NCBI GenBank assembly: GCA_032718565.1
Contig: JAVGVS010000012.1
Span: 1,800,450-1,864,449, forward strand
Direction: 5' to 3'
Length of the DNA stretch: 64,000 nt
Source of the DNA: Distichodus sexfasciatus
Lineage: Eukaryota > Chordata > Actinopteri > Characiformes > Distichodontidae
Shown: positions 10,737 through 22,365 of the stretch, piece by piece
Numbering within the stretch: the stretch's first letter is position 1
Layout of the letters: each line of letters begins with the position of its first letter
The notes under the pieces: generated by a model
What the model was told of the DNA's origin: nothing
What the model saw: only the letters and a program-made list of their open reading frames with translations
Database searches by the model: none
Program-made: the position numbers and the translations under genes

Positions 10737-11855
10737 TATGCTGATTTGAGGTCATAACGCCCAGCTCTAACTTGTATTAGACCAGGATCAAAAATTATGG
10801 TTGGCCACTTCATCTTTCAAGCTGTATTTCTGGAGGAAAAACATATTTTTGCCAATCAAGACCACAGGAGATAGACAATACATGCTTGTTCCAAATGAAT
10901 AAGTTCTCTAAATTTCTAGATTTTCTTTGTAGGGTTACACATAACCCTGAGCGAGCATGAACTGTATCATTGTCCACCTGAACTGCTAATGAATGGACTT
11001 AACAAAACACATTCACAGACTGATACAGCTACTTGAAAAAGTGGCCCAGTCCAGGGCTAAATCATGGCCATATTTGCCCTTGGGAGATTTTTGAGAAGCA
11101 AAGTCATGAACTTGAGCACACAAAGCCTAGGCTGACTCCTGTATTGAAAACCCTGGTTTATCTCTCCCCCTAAAAATAGGAGGGGGCTGCGGGTAAGGAT
11201 GAGCAGTTCAGCAGGGTGTGGGCGTAAGTGTGAGAGAGCATGCATTATCAGACAATCACAATGATTGACAAACTAAACAATCTGGACATCCTCTAACTGG
11301 TGCCCTACGTATGCCCATGCATTAGTGATATACTGGAAATGAAACACAACCAAGATCATAAGAGAACTGTGAACAACATGTGCAAGTCTTAATACAATAG
11401 TTTTACACTTATAATTCTTCATCGTACTTTAATAAGTTCTACTACATTCCCTTGATCCCTTACAATACTACCCCTTTGATTTTTGTTTAAATGGATTTCT
11501 ATTACACAGAATAGTTGCAGAATGCAAGTCATTTTGTCATCCTCTTCATAGCTCAGAGCCAGTTAATTTTAATTTCCATTGTTTGTTTGCTATGTAAAAG
11601 CTTAACTGGCAGCTTATGTAAAATAATTGAGGAACAATGTCTACTGGCAATATAGTAGTAAATTAAAATAAAGAGGTCACAGTTTATGATAGTTGTCCAT
11701 CAGTACCACCACTCTTACCTCCCATGTTGGTTCAGGAAGACTGTCCAAAGTAGGAAAAGAAATTTGTTTGTGAATAAGATCAGCTTCTCAGTGCTGTAGA
11801 TGTAAACTGTGTGGCATTAACCATATCTTCATATTATTATTATTTATTATTATTA

Positions 11856-11905
<50 letters not shown>

Positions 11906-12240
11906 CTTTAAATTACATTTAAATAAAGATAAAGATGATATTCATAAAATGAGTTTCATAAGAGAACTAATAATGGATTAAAATAGATTATTGGCTTGGT
12001 ATTGGTACAATAATGTATGGGATTTACCATAATTTATTATTATTGCAAGTATGATGATTATTATCATTAGTTCATTTAAATAATACATTTTAAATAAATT
12101 ATGGTTTTGCAAATTAAAGCTATTAATGAACAAAGATGTAATTTGGTACATGGAATATTGCACTTTCACATGTTATTAATGCTGACTTAATCATTAAGCA
12201 CGACTGCAGCTTTTATTCTGAATTTATTTCTGAAGGTTGT
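10737..12240. other. Intergenic, with (ATT)n microsatellite
   Basis: No gene seen. AT-rich unique sequence with an ATT triplet microsatellite at about 11831-11905. This is the spacer upstream of the impa1 promoter. Confidence 0.6.
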
Positions 12241-12249
12241 AAAGGCTAC

Positions 12250-12325
12250 ATCACGTGCAGGAAAGCGCGCCCCTGACGTCATGACGTAGTCACGTGACAG
12301 CGACCGTACACACACGTGGGCGGGG
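12250..12325 (+). promoter_or_regulatory. impa1: impa1 promoter: CACGTG boxes, CRE, GC box
   Basis: CpG-containing and TATA-less. CACGTG occurs at 12251-12256, 12290-12295 (as the full palindrome GTCACGTGAC, 12288-12297) and 12313-12318. A perfect CRE, TGACGTCA, is at 12273-12280 and a GC box GGGCGGGG at 12318-12325. The untranslated first exon follows, ending at 12427 (cag/gtgggt). GTCACGTGAC is the core bound by USF and TFE/MiT factors; use in vivo is inferred. Confidence 0.65.
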
Positions 12326-12359
12326 CATGAAGTCACCCTTGACAACACTGTAGAACCCG

Positions 12360-12427
12360 GAGTCGGTGATTTCAGCTGCACACAGCGCTAGTGCTCACGT
12401 TACTGCAGCAGCTCGATACCAGTCAGG
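12360..12427 (+). other. impa1: impa1 untranslated first exon (approximate 5' end)
   Basis: Sequence downstream of the promoter ends in a donor at 12428 (accagtcag/gtgggt). It pairs with the acceptor at 12791-12792 (ctccgaacag), 15 bases before the ATG at 12808. The 5' boundary is a guess from promoter position. Confidence 0.45.
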
Positions 12428-12807
12428 TGGGTTGCTTTCTCTCCGTAGTTTCCTTACATGCAACATGAACGTTACCGCGCACGGTAGAAATGTAGGTAAC
12501 GTTCTGTTACTGCTGGTGACGGTAAAAACGGAGCTGTCGAAGGATGAAAAGATGTGAACGGATTTGGTAAACGTTAACGTTTTAAAATGATGCATTATAA
12601 TTGAGCATCGTAGCTGCCTCACTTCCTTCTTGCATTTCTTCATTCTTGTACTGTATCTTAGCATGTTTGTGATAGTATTGTTATTGTGATGGAACATCAG
12701 CTATCTAGTCTTCATTTATCACTGTCACTCTTGTTTGCAAGCTTGGAGTCATGCACTCTGTTGCAGCACTTTCTGTTGATTTCTCCGAACAGCAACTCTC
12801 AGCAGCT

Positions 12808-15800
12808 ATGTCAGACCCATGGCAGGAATGTATGGATTACTCTCTAGAGGTGACAAAAAAGGCTGGAAAGGTAAGAGAACCAGAATGATATGTGACTTTC
12901 TTGTTCTTCTGTATTTGTACACCTGAACCACTTTTTTTGCGCATTGGTATCTTTCTAATCGTCTCTTTATGGCCCTTCTCTCTCTCTCTCTCTCTCTCTG
13001 TTTGCCTGTGTTGCAGATGATCCGTGATGCGCTGCAGAGAGAGATTCATATAATGCAGAAGAGTTCTCCTGTTGACCTGGTCACTGAGACAGACCAGAAG
13101 GTGGAGGAGCTCATTATGTCCTCCCTCAGAATGAAATACCCTGATCACAGGTGCCTCTGGGCTGCGGGGAATGCAACTGAACAGAATCACTCAGTTAGCA
13201 GATATATTGGGGTTTCAATTTATTGGTTAATTCAGTTTTTTTTTTTTGCTGTTTGGTGCAGCATGTGTATTGGATTAAGAAACTCATATGGAATGGTGCA
13301 GTATGATATTAATATTTTTCACTCTGTGTATTTTGCTCTTACACTCTCTCTGTCTCTTGTTTCTCTCCTCTCATCCTCCTGTAAGTTTTATAGGTGAGGA
13401 GTCAGTGGCTGCGGGAGCCTCCAGTGTCCTCACAGATGCCCCCACCTGGATCATCGACCCCATTGATGGAACCACAAACTTTGTCCATAGGCAAGAACGT
13501 CATTCTTGTTTCATCCACCAATTAACAGTCTCAAACTTATCAGTGTAACTCTCTGGACAAATCATCAGATCAGTGCAGTAGATTGATGACTTTTAAATCA
13601 TGATAGAGAGAGAATGATTGTGAAAATCATATCCTTGGTGATATTCCAAAGAGTGTTTTCTAGGACATCAGTGATTTTCTGTCTTTCTCCAGGTTCCCCT
13701 TTGTGTCAGTTTCCATTGGGTTCACAGTGAATAAACAGGTACAGTGAGTGAGATTCAACACCAGCAAACTGTGAGAATAAATGGCAAGACAAGTAGATTC
13801 TCTTTATGCTCAGGATGTACTTTGAGAGATAATTTGATCCAGTAAATGCTTAAATGGTAATTAATAATAATTTAAAGTAATCACCACATACAAACAGCTG
13901 CCACTTTTCCTATGATAACTAGTGTTAACCATTTAAGTGTTTTGACCTTTTTGCGTCAAAAGATGTTATAATTACCTTTGCTTGAGAACATCAGAATATT
14001 TATAGTATTCTCTGAGGTGATGGATGTAGAGATATTCTAGGTAATATAAAAATGAGGGAGAGAAAATTATTGTGATTATTCCCTACACAATCAGCTGGTT
14101 ATATTCAATGTTAACATGTGTCACTTTAGAATGATTTAGGTGACTTAAATGATAAGTAAATGCTGGTCACACTTGAAGGATTTCTAACGTTATGCTGTCT
14201 TTATGCTGTCTTTTTTAGGTTTTCAAAGGATAGTGAGAGAAAGTGATTATTAATCTTCCCTGCTCAATTGACTGGATATAACCAGTGTTAAAATTTGTTA
14301 CTGTAAAATGACTACCTCCTCATTAAATACTTCACGTTCTTCACGCACTTCTTATTTAATGCCTCAGTTATAATAACCTTCCTTGAGAAGGTTATTGTAC
14401 AGTACAAGGAACTGATGAAATTGTTTCTTTTTTGTGACCCAGATTGAGTTTGGGATTGTGTACAGCTGCCTCGAGGACAAACTGTACACTGCACGAAAGG
14501 GCAAGGGAGCATTCTGCAATGGAGTGCCCATCAAAGTCTCAGGACAACAGAGTGAGTGTTACATCTACTGCCCAGTTTTAGGTTTTGACGTGCAGAGGAC
14601 GATGACTCTTAACATCAGTTTGCCTCTATTGTTTGTAGACATCGCCAAGTCTCTGATACTGACTGAGATGGGCTTCAAGAAAGATCCGGAACACTTCAGA
14701 ATCATGATGTCCAACATGGAGAGCCTCCTTACTATCCCTGTTCACGGGTGACTGCAGACTCAAATAGTTTGAAATATTTTAGTGATAGATAGCTCCCAGT
14801 ACTGTGCAAGTTTTATTTTATAGCATTTTAACAACAGATATTATCACACATTAGATTTACTTATTATATTCAAGATTCTTTATTAGTCACATACAGAGTA
14901 AAGAAGTACAACGTAGTGAAATGTGCCCTGAATCGGCCATGGGTGTGTTCAGTGTGGGTGTTGGAATTAATCACATAATTGATGCAATGCAGGCGTAAAC
15001 TATTCTGCAGTGATGCAGTGGCAGACCGTAATCGATTATATCAGGGTTTTCAACCAGCGCTCTGCTGCCCCTGGTGATCCAGTGTTCCATGGGACAGATG
15101 CAATTGAAAACTCCAAGATTATATCATAATGACATTGCATGGTGATTTTCTGGCTGCTGCACAAAAAGTTCTATTTAAAAAGGACATTCCGGTATTAACT
15201 ATGGCTGCCTGATCTGAGCTCCATGACCAATCTGCGTGCAAGGTGAAGTAATGTAGAAAAATTGATGGGATACCTTGTGATGCTTCAAGATATTGTATCT
15301 AATCGAATCGTTGACCTGATAATCGTAATCGAATCAAATCTTGAGATGAGTAAAGGTTCACACCTCTAGTGTTCAGTGAAGTTAACAATAATTTAAATTA
15401 CAGTTTTAAAGGCTAAAATTAAGTTATTAAAAGTATATAGAAAATATACAGTACTGTGCACAAGTTTTAGGCAGGTGTGAAAAAATGCAAAGAATGCTTT
15501 AAAAAATGGAAGTGTTAATCATTTATTTTCATCAATCAACAAAATGCAGTGAATGAACAAAAGAGAAATCGAAATCAAATCAATATTTGGTGTGACCACC
15601 CTTTGCCTTCAAAACAGCATCAATTCTTCTAGGTACACTCGCACACAGTTTTTGAAGGAACTCGACTGGTAGGTTGTTCCAAACATCTTGGAGAACTAAC
15701 CACAGATCTATAATCCTATAATCCTACAAAATAATATAACGACTACAAAATAATATAATGACTATAATCCTACAAAATCCCTGACTTTGTGCAAGTGTAC

Positions 15801-18800
15801 CTATAAGAATTGATGCTGGTTTGAAGGCAAAAGGTAGTAACACCAAATATTGATTTGATTTAGATTTTTCTATTGTTCACTCACTTTTTGTAAGTTGATA
15901 AAAATAAACAATCATTACTTATATTTCTGAAAGCATTCTTTGTTTACAGCATTTTTTCACACCTGCCTAAAACTTTTGCACAGTATTGTATATTCTGAAA
16001 CAAAGATTACAATTATAAACAAAATCTACTGAGGTAAATAGATTTAATGCCATGATGGCAGATGAGATGCAGTGAGGTAGAGAGTTGAGTTTTTGTTCAA
16101 ATGAGCAATTAAAGGCTCTGCTGCCACATCATAGTTAAAAAGTCTTATGGTCTGAGGATAGAAGCTCCTCTGAATACTCCTCAAGCATTTGCCTGATTTT
16201 AGCAGGTTAAACAATGAAAATCCTAGTTGCTCTGGTCCTGCATCTCCTAGTGTAAATGTCCAGTAGAGATCGTAGATCTGATCTGGTGCAGCGTTTCACT
16301 GCCTGGATCACTCTCTGCAGTCGTTTTATGGCCTGGACACAGCTGTTCCCAAACCAGGAGATGATGTTCTGAGTGAAGACACTTTCTACGACACCAGAGT
16401 TAAAAGGCCTTAGGAGCACTGGAGAGTCCCAACACTTCTTCAGTTGTCTCAAATGGTAAACACGCTGCCTTCCCTTTCCTTTAGATTCTGAGCTGTTACC
16501 AGGTCCAATTTGCAACCGTCAAGCCTTAGGAATTTTGGTCCAGGAATCAAGTTCTAAAAAACGTCGGGCGATTAAATAAGGTGACAACAGTCAAATAGAA
16601 AAAACTACAACCGCTAATATGTACAATAATGTTCAGTAACATGAATCATGAATAACATGAGAAATTACAATCAGTATTATATGCAAATAGTTTTTCAAAG
16701 AATATATTCAAATATTTAGTGATATTTACAGTTAAAATCTTACAGTTACAGTCATGTAATACAATTCTACCTCTTTTGCAGTAAATGTAGCAGCAATGTA
16801 CTCTGCAGAGTCCCTTTGTAAACATAAACAATATTCCTGGAGTTTAAATGTTTAAATGTGGTGTGGATGAGCGTGAAGCAGCATGTGCTTCACAAGACGG
16901 TGATGTGTAAAGTGCAGAGGTGCAATAGAGTCAGTTCACAGTTCAGGGGTGTGGGTGTGGGTGTGTCTGGCTCTTACACTGCTATTACTGGAGGCCCTCT
17001 CAAGGGAGACCATATTTTTAACCACAGAATCGGAGCACAGTGCCATGTGACGGAGCCTGATGCTTTCAAGTACTCTTAACAGGCAGAACATTATATCAGT
17101 GTGTTTGATAATCTGTGTAGGGAAGCTTTTGTTGGCTTCATTATGGTCATCATTGATTAATTTTGGTGGGTGTGAACATTTCAAGTCACATTTAATTGCA
17201 ACATATGAGATCACCAAGCAAAACATTAAGACTAAGTCAGAAGTTATTGTGGTCTCACTGTCACTATCCACTTTATTTATATGAGTTTACTTGTACGTGG
17301 TGTCATTGGCTTCTATAATTGTTAGGAGAATGCTTCAGATTGTCCTGTGTTTGGCTGAGGTATATGTCAAACATTGCTTAACTTAAGTTGTCATCTCTAA
17401 CTGTGTATGAGAAAGGTGTGTGTTTTCTGTATTCCTATTATACTACCTCCAGCACTACTACCATTGTGCCTGTGAGCAAGACCTTTAGCCCCAAGTTGCT
17501 CCAGGGAGACTGTCCATGTAAATATGGAATGGTAGTCACTCTGGATAAAAGAGACTGCTAAATACTATAAATGTAAATATATAGAATATGTAATGAATGT
17601 AGTTTAAGGTTTTTGGAAGGTCTACTATCTAGAATAGTAATCATAACTTCTTCCTTCTTCCTCTGGGCCTTTTTGTCTCCTGTCTTTGTGACCATCAACA
17701 ATTGGAGCAGGGATTAATGTGAGCCTTCTAGCTGATAATTTGACCAGAGCCAAGTGTTAGAAGTGTGGTGAAATCAAGCATGTGAGAGTCCAACATTCTG
17801 TGCAGCTGCAGCGCTTTAGTACTTAGACAACCACCGGAACGTAGAAACAGAACCAGGTTTCTGAATTCAACAGAGCAAGTAATACAACAAAGCAAGAAAT
17901 CTAGAGTTCGGATGTTAATGGAAGAATGAATTGTTTTAAAGGAGACTGTCTGGTGGTTCTTCTCTCTCAGGATCCGGGCTCCCGGCAGTGCGGCGGTAAA
18001 CATGTGTTTGGTAGCATGTGGGATGGCCGAGGCTTACTACCACATAGGGATCCACTGCTGGGACATGGCAGGAGGAGCAGCAATAGTTACAGAGGCTGGA
18101 GGAGTCATCATGGACGTCACAGGTCCTGCTCTTCAGAAGCTATCATTTAGGAAACTGCTGTATGCTAGTACTTCTCAAAATGTTATAATATGAAAAAGGA
18201 AGTTCTTTTTTGTGATTTGATGAAGGTAAACCTTCATATATGCTATATTCATTACACATAGTGTTTTTTTAAATCATTTTTGTTATAATTTTGATGATTG
18301 AGGCTAATATCACATGAAAACCAGAAATCCAGTATTTAAAAAACAAGGGACATTTTTCATAATATTTAAATTTTTTGAGACGCACTAGCTTATACCAGAG
18401 AACAGGCTTTGGAGGACTATACATTCTAGGCCAGGCTTTATTAATTGTTGTACAATATTTCATTTAAATAGTGTCTTTCTCTCAGTTTTGCCTGAGAAAT
18501 CCAATGATCAGCAACAATCACAGTGATAGAAAGATACAAAAAAGGCAAAAGCATGTAAACAAATCCAAAGACAAAAACTAAAATTAAGAGAACTAGTTAG
18601 ATAATCCAATATTTGATTTTAGGGAAGACTAAATATTTTAACAATAATACTTTCTTTTTTAATTGATGAGGAGTGACCGAATGAATTTAGAATTTTGTCT
18701 GTATAGACCTCATCTTGAGAATGCTATGATGCTGCTCCATTTCTGTATTACCTCATGATTAGACTATTGTAATTCCTTTCTGTACCTTACTGGAAGTCAA

Positions 18801-19252
18801 GGCAAGTTTATTTATATAGCGCTTCATGCACGAAGGTTATCCAATATGCTTTACAGCAGTAGAATTAAGCTAGTTTATGAAAAGAGAATGTTAGAGTAAA
18901 AAATCAGGCTTTGATTAGAAGTTCTAACCAAATCCAGTGTTGCTGCAAGGAATTACATTTGCAACTGCAATACTTTCACTTTATTTTGACTTTCCTAACA
19001 GTTTTCTGCCGTTCACTCCAAGGACACATATTAGCTTTAATACATTTTATTATTCATGTGCTCGTGTACAGTGCATCACAGCATAACATAACACATTTCG
19101 ATGTAACGTTTGGTTGGCTCTGATCTCTTTTAGGGGGACCGTTTGATCTGATGTCCCGGAGACTGATCACAGCCAGCAGCCGAAGCATTGCAGAATGCAT
19201 CGCCCAGAAAATTCAGCCGTTCCCCTGTGGGAGAGATGACACAGAGAACTAG
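12808..19252 (+). CDS. impa1: Inositol monophosphatase 1
   Basis: Cytosolic, Mg-dependent, lithium-sensitive enzyme hydrolysing inositol monophosphates to free inositol, feeding phosphoinositide resynthesis. Coding exons: 12808-12870, 13017-13150, 13386-13490, 13693-13738, 14443-14551, 14639-14747, 17971-18122 and 19134-19252 (TAG). Together they make 837 bases, 278 residues; human IMPA1 has 277. Metal ligands fall at the human numbers: Glu70 in FIGEES, Asp90 and Asp93 in WIIDPIDGTTNFVHR (motif A), Asp220 in CWDMAGGAAIVTEAGG (motif B). The N-terminus MSDPWQECMDY matches the family, supporting this start, although an in-frame ATG lies at 12751 in what I read as intron. The donor after 13490 is GC, not GT (catag/gcaaga). 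The 3.2 kb intron after 14747 holds a LINE and a Tc1 miniature element. No frame breaks. Confidence 0.96.
12976..12999. repeat. (TC)n in impa1 intron
   Basis: Short TC dinucleotide run that also serves as part of the polypyrimidine tract before the acceptor at 13015-13016. Confidence 0.8.
14871..16520 (-). mobile_element. LINE 3' fragment (L2/Rex-like), interrupted
   Basis: On the minus strand 16515-16207 is an open frame resembling the C-terminus of fish non-LTR reverse-transcriptase proteins (VESVFTQNIISWFGNSCVQ, then LQRVIQ and YTRRCRTRATRI). The 3' UTR end appears at 14871-14935, where the minus strand reads 'tcactacgttgtacttcttt' and then 'taataaagaatc'. A Tc1-type miniature element (15449-15988) and other repeat material lie between. 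5' truncated, no complete coding capacity. Confidence 0.7.
15449..15988. mobile_element. Tc1/mariner miniature element with long inverted repeats
   Basis: Begins CAGTACTGTGCACAAGTTTTAGGCAGGTG and ends with its near-complement (cacctgcctaaaacttttgcacagtattg), flanked by TA dinucleotides (15447-15448, 15989-15990). The arms extend about 200 bases each around a short AT-rich centre. No transposase frame. Confidence 0.8.
17435..17580 (+). mobile_element. SINE-C 3' fragment
   Basis: Contains 'tgtgagcaagacctttagcc', 'ccaagttgctccagggagac' and 'ctggataaaagagactgc' with a 'taaatgtaaat' tail. That tail resembles the one shared by fish V-SINEs (HE1/DANA type) and L2-clade LINEs. 5' truncated, in an impa1 intron. 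Confidence 0.6.
18797..18885 (+). repeat. Fish interspersed repeat fragment
   Basis: The block 'caaggcaagtttatttatat' followed by 'agcgcttcatgcacg' and 'tgctttaca' is a motif seen repeatedly in teleost genomes. Only a fragment remains; class uncertain. Confidence 0.5.
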
Positions 19253-19264
19253 AACACAGACTTG

Positions 19265-19663
19265 AATAAAGGAGTGGAGGAAACAATGTACACTGTAAAC
19301 AAACAATGTGTTTAGATAAAAAGCCTGGTATCTCACTACTTGGTTCTATAAAGAAAAAATTAAGGCATCAGTATGAAAGTATTGGACCTTGCTGCAATGT
19401 TTCAAGGCTTTGTGGTTGTTTTATTTATTGCAGTTTTTAAAAATACTTATTACTAATATGAATTATAGCTTTATTGACATTAAGGCTTTCTTGTACAAGT
19501 ATAGATGGCATACTCCTTTTGGATGTAGATAAGTTGTTATTCCGTAAGGGTATGATTTGAAAAAAGATTGAAGGGTCATGTTTTACGTGTTTCTGAAGAG
19601 TGACACTAATGAAGACATAAGCAATTTGCTAGAAGTTGTAATGTTTGAGTCTTATTGAATAAA
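19265..19663 (+). terminator. impa1: impa1 3' UTR polyadenylation signals
   Basis: AATAAA occurs at 19265-19270, only 13 bases after the stop, and again at 19658-19663. The second would give a 3' UTR of about 430 bases and is the more usual distance; both may be used. Confidence 0.5.
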
Positions 19664-19786
19664 GGACCGCTTTACCTTAAGACTGAATTGTAGCCAAATA
19701 CTGCTGCATTGTAGACATTGGGCGTCAGTGTCATGTTTCGTTCCAAAAGGTGGATTGTTTTTGTGTTTTACATGAACATACGGTAT

Positions 19787-20316
19787 AGGTACGCCACACA
19801 GAACTATCTTCAGACCGTTTATTAGGTGTATTTACAAGCAATACAAATCACAAAGAAACCAGACAGTGCCAATAAAAGGAAACAAACAAAACAAAAACAC
19901 CTCAAATAAGAAAGCAAAGACAAATGGAAAGAAAAACCCATTCTTAACAAAGCATACAGTGGGTCGCACCTGCCCCTTCCCTAGTGTGTCTAAACAAAAG
20001 AAAACACTACACAAAATGTACAGGTGCACCCCTTCTTCCCATGGTTCAGTCTCCACTCTTGTCCTTAACAAAGAAACCTACATCCAGACCGTCTTGGGAT
20101 CAGACCCGCTGAAGGAACCAACGTGAGCCAGGGCTGCCATCTTCAAATCGGGAGGGTTAAAATAGACCGGGATCCACTCACCCACCCACTCTTGTACTCC
20201 TCCCACTCGATCAGGGTTAGGTCAAGATGAACCCGGGGTCACAGCCATTCTCTCTCCCTCTGTCTCCCACGCACATGAACACACACACGGAGAGAAAACA
20301 CTGGTCCCGCGTAACA
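19787..20316 (-). mobile_element. Candidate solo LTR
   Basis: Read on the minus strand it starts TGTTACGCGGGACC, has a TATTTTAA motif about 150 bases in, long T/G-rich downstream sequence, and 'cctaataaacgg' near the end, an LTR-like order of promoter and poly(A) signal. No second LTR, primer-binding site or target duplication is visible, and the right end does not give a clean CA. Confidence 0.35.
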
Positions 20317-20379
20317 GTGGCTGTGGTGTTTTATCAATCAGTGTCAAGACCCCCCCTTAATTTAGTACTAAGCTATAAC

Positions 20380-20961
20380 TAAACACTTACGCAGTTCTAA
20401 CCCTTATGAAAGAGAAGTATATTTATTTGTACACTCAATTAAAATTTTATGTACTTAGCAGACTAAATTAAGGGCCTGTTTATACGTAGCTAGATATCTT
20501 TTTTTGTTTTAGAAATGTTCTTTTTTCAACGTTTTAACGTCCAAACGTATAAAAAATGTGTTTATAAAAATATCTACGCACGTGTTAACACTTACTTGGG
20601 TATATACTTATTTAAGTGTACTACGAGTATACTTATTATATACTAAAACTGAGGCAGTATACTTGAAGTTTACTTTTTATATACTATATTTTATATGCTT
20701 AAGAATAGTATAGTGAAGTATACTTGACTTATACTGATAAGTATAAAGAAAGTCTAAAAGTATACTTTTGTAATCTTAAAATGACTTTATAAAGTATACT
20801 TAAAGTATACTTTTATGAATTTAAAAATGTTCCAATTCAGTCCGAAGAAGTATTAAATTAGTATAGCCTACTTTCTAGTACACTACAAGGTACATGGTCC
20901 GTAGTATACTTGCTATACTTATACTCAAGAATACTAAATAAAATGAACTTCAAGTATACTA
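20380..20961. repeat. GTATACTT-rich palindromic block
   Basis: At least ten copies of agtatact or gtatactt, in both orientations by palindromy, occur between about 20630 and 20960. It looks like a miniature element interrupted at 20969/20970 by the hAT element; flanking sequence resumes at 21850. Confidence 0.55.
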
Positions 20962-20969
20962 CTTTTTGC

Positions 20970-21841
20970 CAGAGGTGGACAGTAACTAAGTACATTTACT
21001 TGAGTACTGTACTTAAGTAGAGTTTTTGAGTATCTGTACTTCACCTGAGTAGTATTTTATTTGGAAACATATGACTTCCACTTCACTACATTTTCAAGAC
21101 AAATACTGTACTTTTTACTTCACTACATTTCTATCAAGGTTCTCGCTACTTGTTACTTTCAAACCTTGGGATAAAGTGGATGCTGTTCCCCCTTTTCTAA
21201 AAGGTGATTGGTTGTTTGGCAGGGGACAGTCTGTCAGTAATCAGTAGGGTTACGTCACGCCTGTAGACTGGAACTATAAAACCGAGCTCAGACAGTTCTG
21301 CCGTTTTGTCTTGATTAACAATGTTGCTGTTGGAAAGTCATGACGCTAGAAGTGTAAACCTGGGTTTTAAGCAGGTTTGAATGTTGATTTTCATGTTCTG
21401 AGCTGCATTTACAGCTACTGCACTGTCCTTCTGATTAACATACACATATATGTGTGCACACACTACCAGAGCTGTGTCAGAACCATGCTGTTTTGTGGGG
21501 GTGTGTGGTCTTACAATTAATTTATAAAATAAACTAATGACTGGTTTTCTTTATCACTTTAAGTTGTGTTTCATTCAGGAACATTCTACCAATTCCTTAT
21601 TCTACAGCTTCTACAAGTTTGTAGAGGCCTTAGGTGTTCTAAGTGTTGTGGCAATAATGCAACAATGTGGTGAAAGAAGACGTACTTTTAATACTTAAGT
21701 ATTTTTTCAAACAAGTACTTCACTACTTTAACTTAAGTAAAAATTTGGCTGTACAACTTTCACTTGTATTGGAGTAACATTTGACTAGTGGTATCTGTAC
21801 TTTCACTTAAGTAACGAAGTTAGCTACTTTGCCCACCTCTG
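20970..21841. mobile_element. hAT-type nonautonomous element, 872 bp, exact 8-bp TSD
   Basis: Left end CAGAGGTGGACAG, right end TTTGCCCACCTCTG, flanked by CTTTTTGC at 20962-20969 and again at 21842-21849. The right end is the reverse complement of the left end of the 10002-10728 element, so the two are relatives in opposite orientation. No open frame. Confidence 0.88.
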
Positions 21842-22092
21842 CTTTTTGCTAAGGGAATGGTAACCACGACAACAACAATCAGCTGCGGGTTCACAACAGT
21901 GGCGGGTGACGACAAAGTTCCACTTTGAATGGAGATTTTTTTTAAAAACAGAAAGTAGTGTAGACGCAATAAAAAAAGAAATGTAAAAACATGCGTTCAT
22001 AAAAAATATCTACGGTGGTAATTAAATAGATACGGCGACGTGGCCCCCGTTTTACAGAGTAAAATGTACACATAAGGCACACAGAATATGCA

Positions 22093-22365
22093 CCATATAT
22101 ATAAAGAGAAATGAGCGCTGGTTCGCACTGCCGCCTCACAGCGAGACGGTGCTGGGTTCGAGCCCTGGTTCGGCAGTGGGGTCTCTCTGTGTGGATGCTC
22201 TGCCCGTGTTCGCGTGGGTTTCCTCCCACAGTCCAAAAAGCCTGCTGTATAGGTTGACTGGCGACTTTAAACTGGCTCTGTCAGGCGTGAATGTGAGTGT
22301 GTTTGCCCTGCGGTGTGTTGGCACCTGCACCTGGCACTAATGAATGAATTGATGAATGAATAAAT
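22093..22365 (+). mobile_element. SINE-A copy, body shortened
   Basis: tRNA-like head 'cgcctcacagcgagacggtg' with B box 'ggttcgagccc', then 'gtttcctcccacagtccaaa', and a (gaat)n tail with part of the middle missing. Confidence 0.7.

Noticed and set aside
12969..13397. 142-codon frame across impa1 exon and intron
   Set aside because: It reads through splice sites; the true exon is 13017-13150 by homology.
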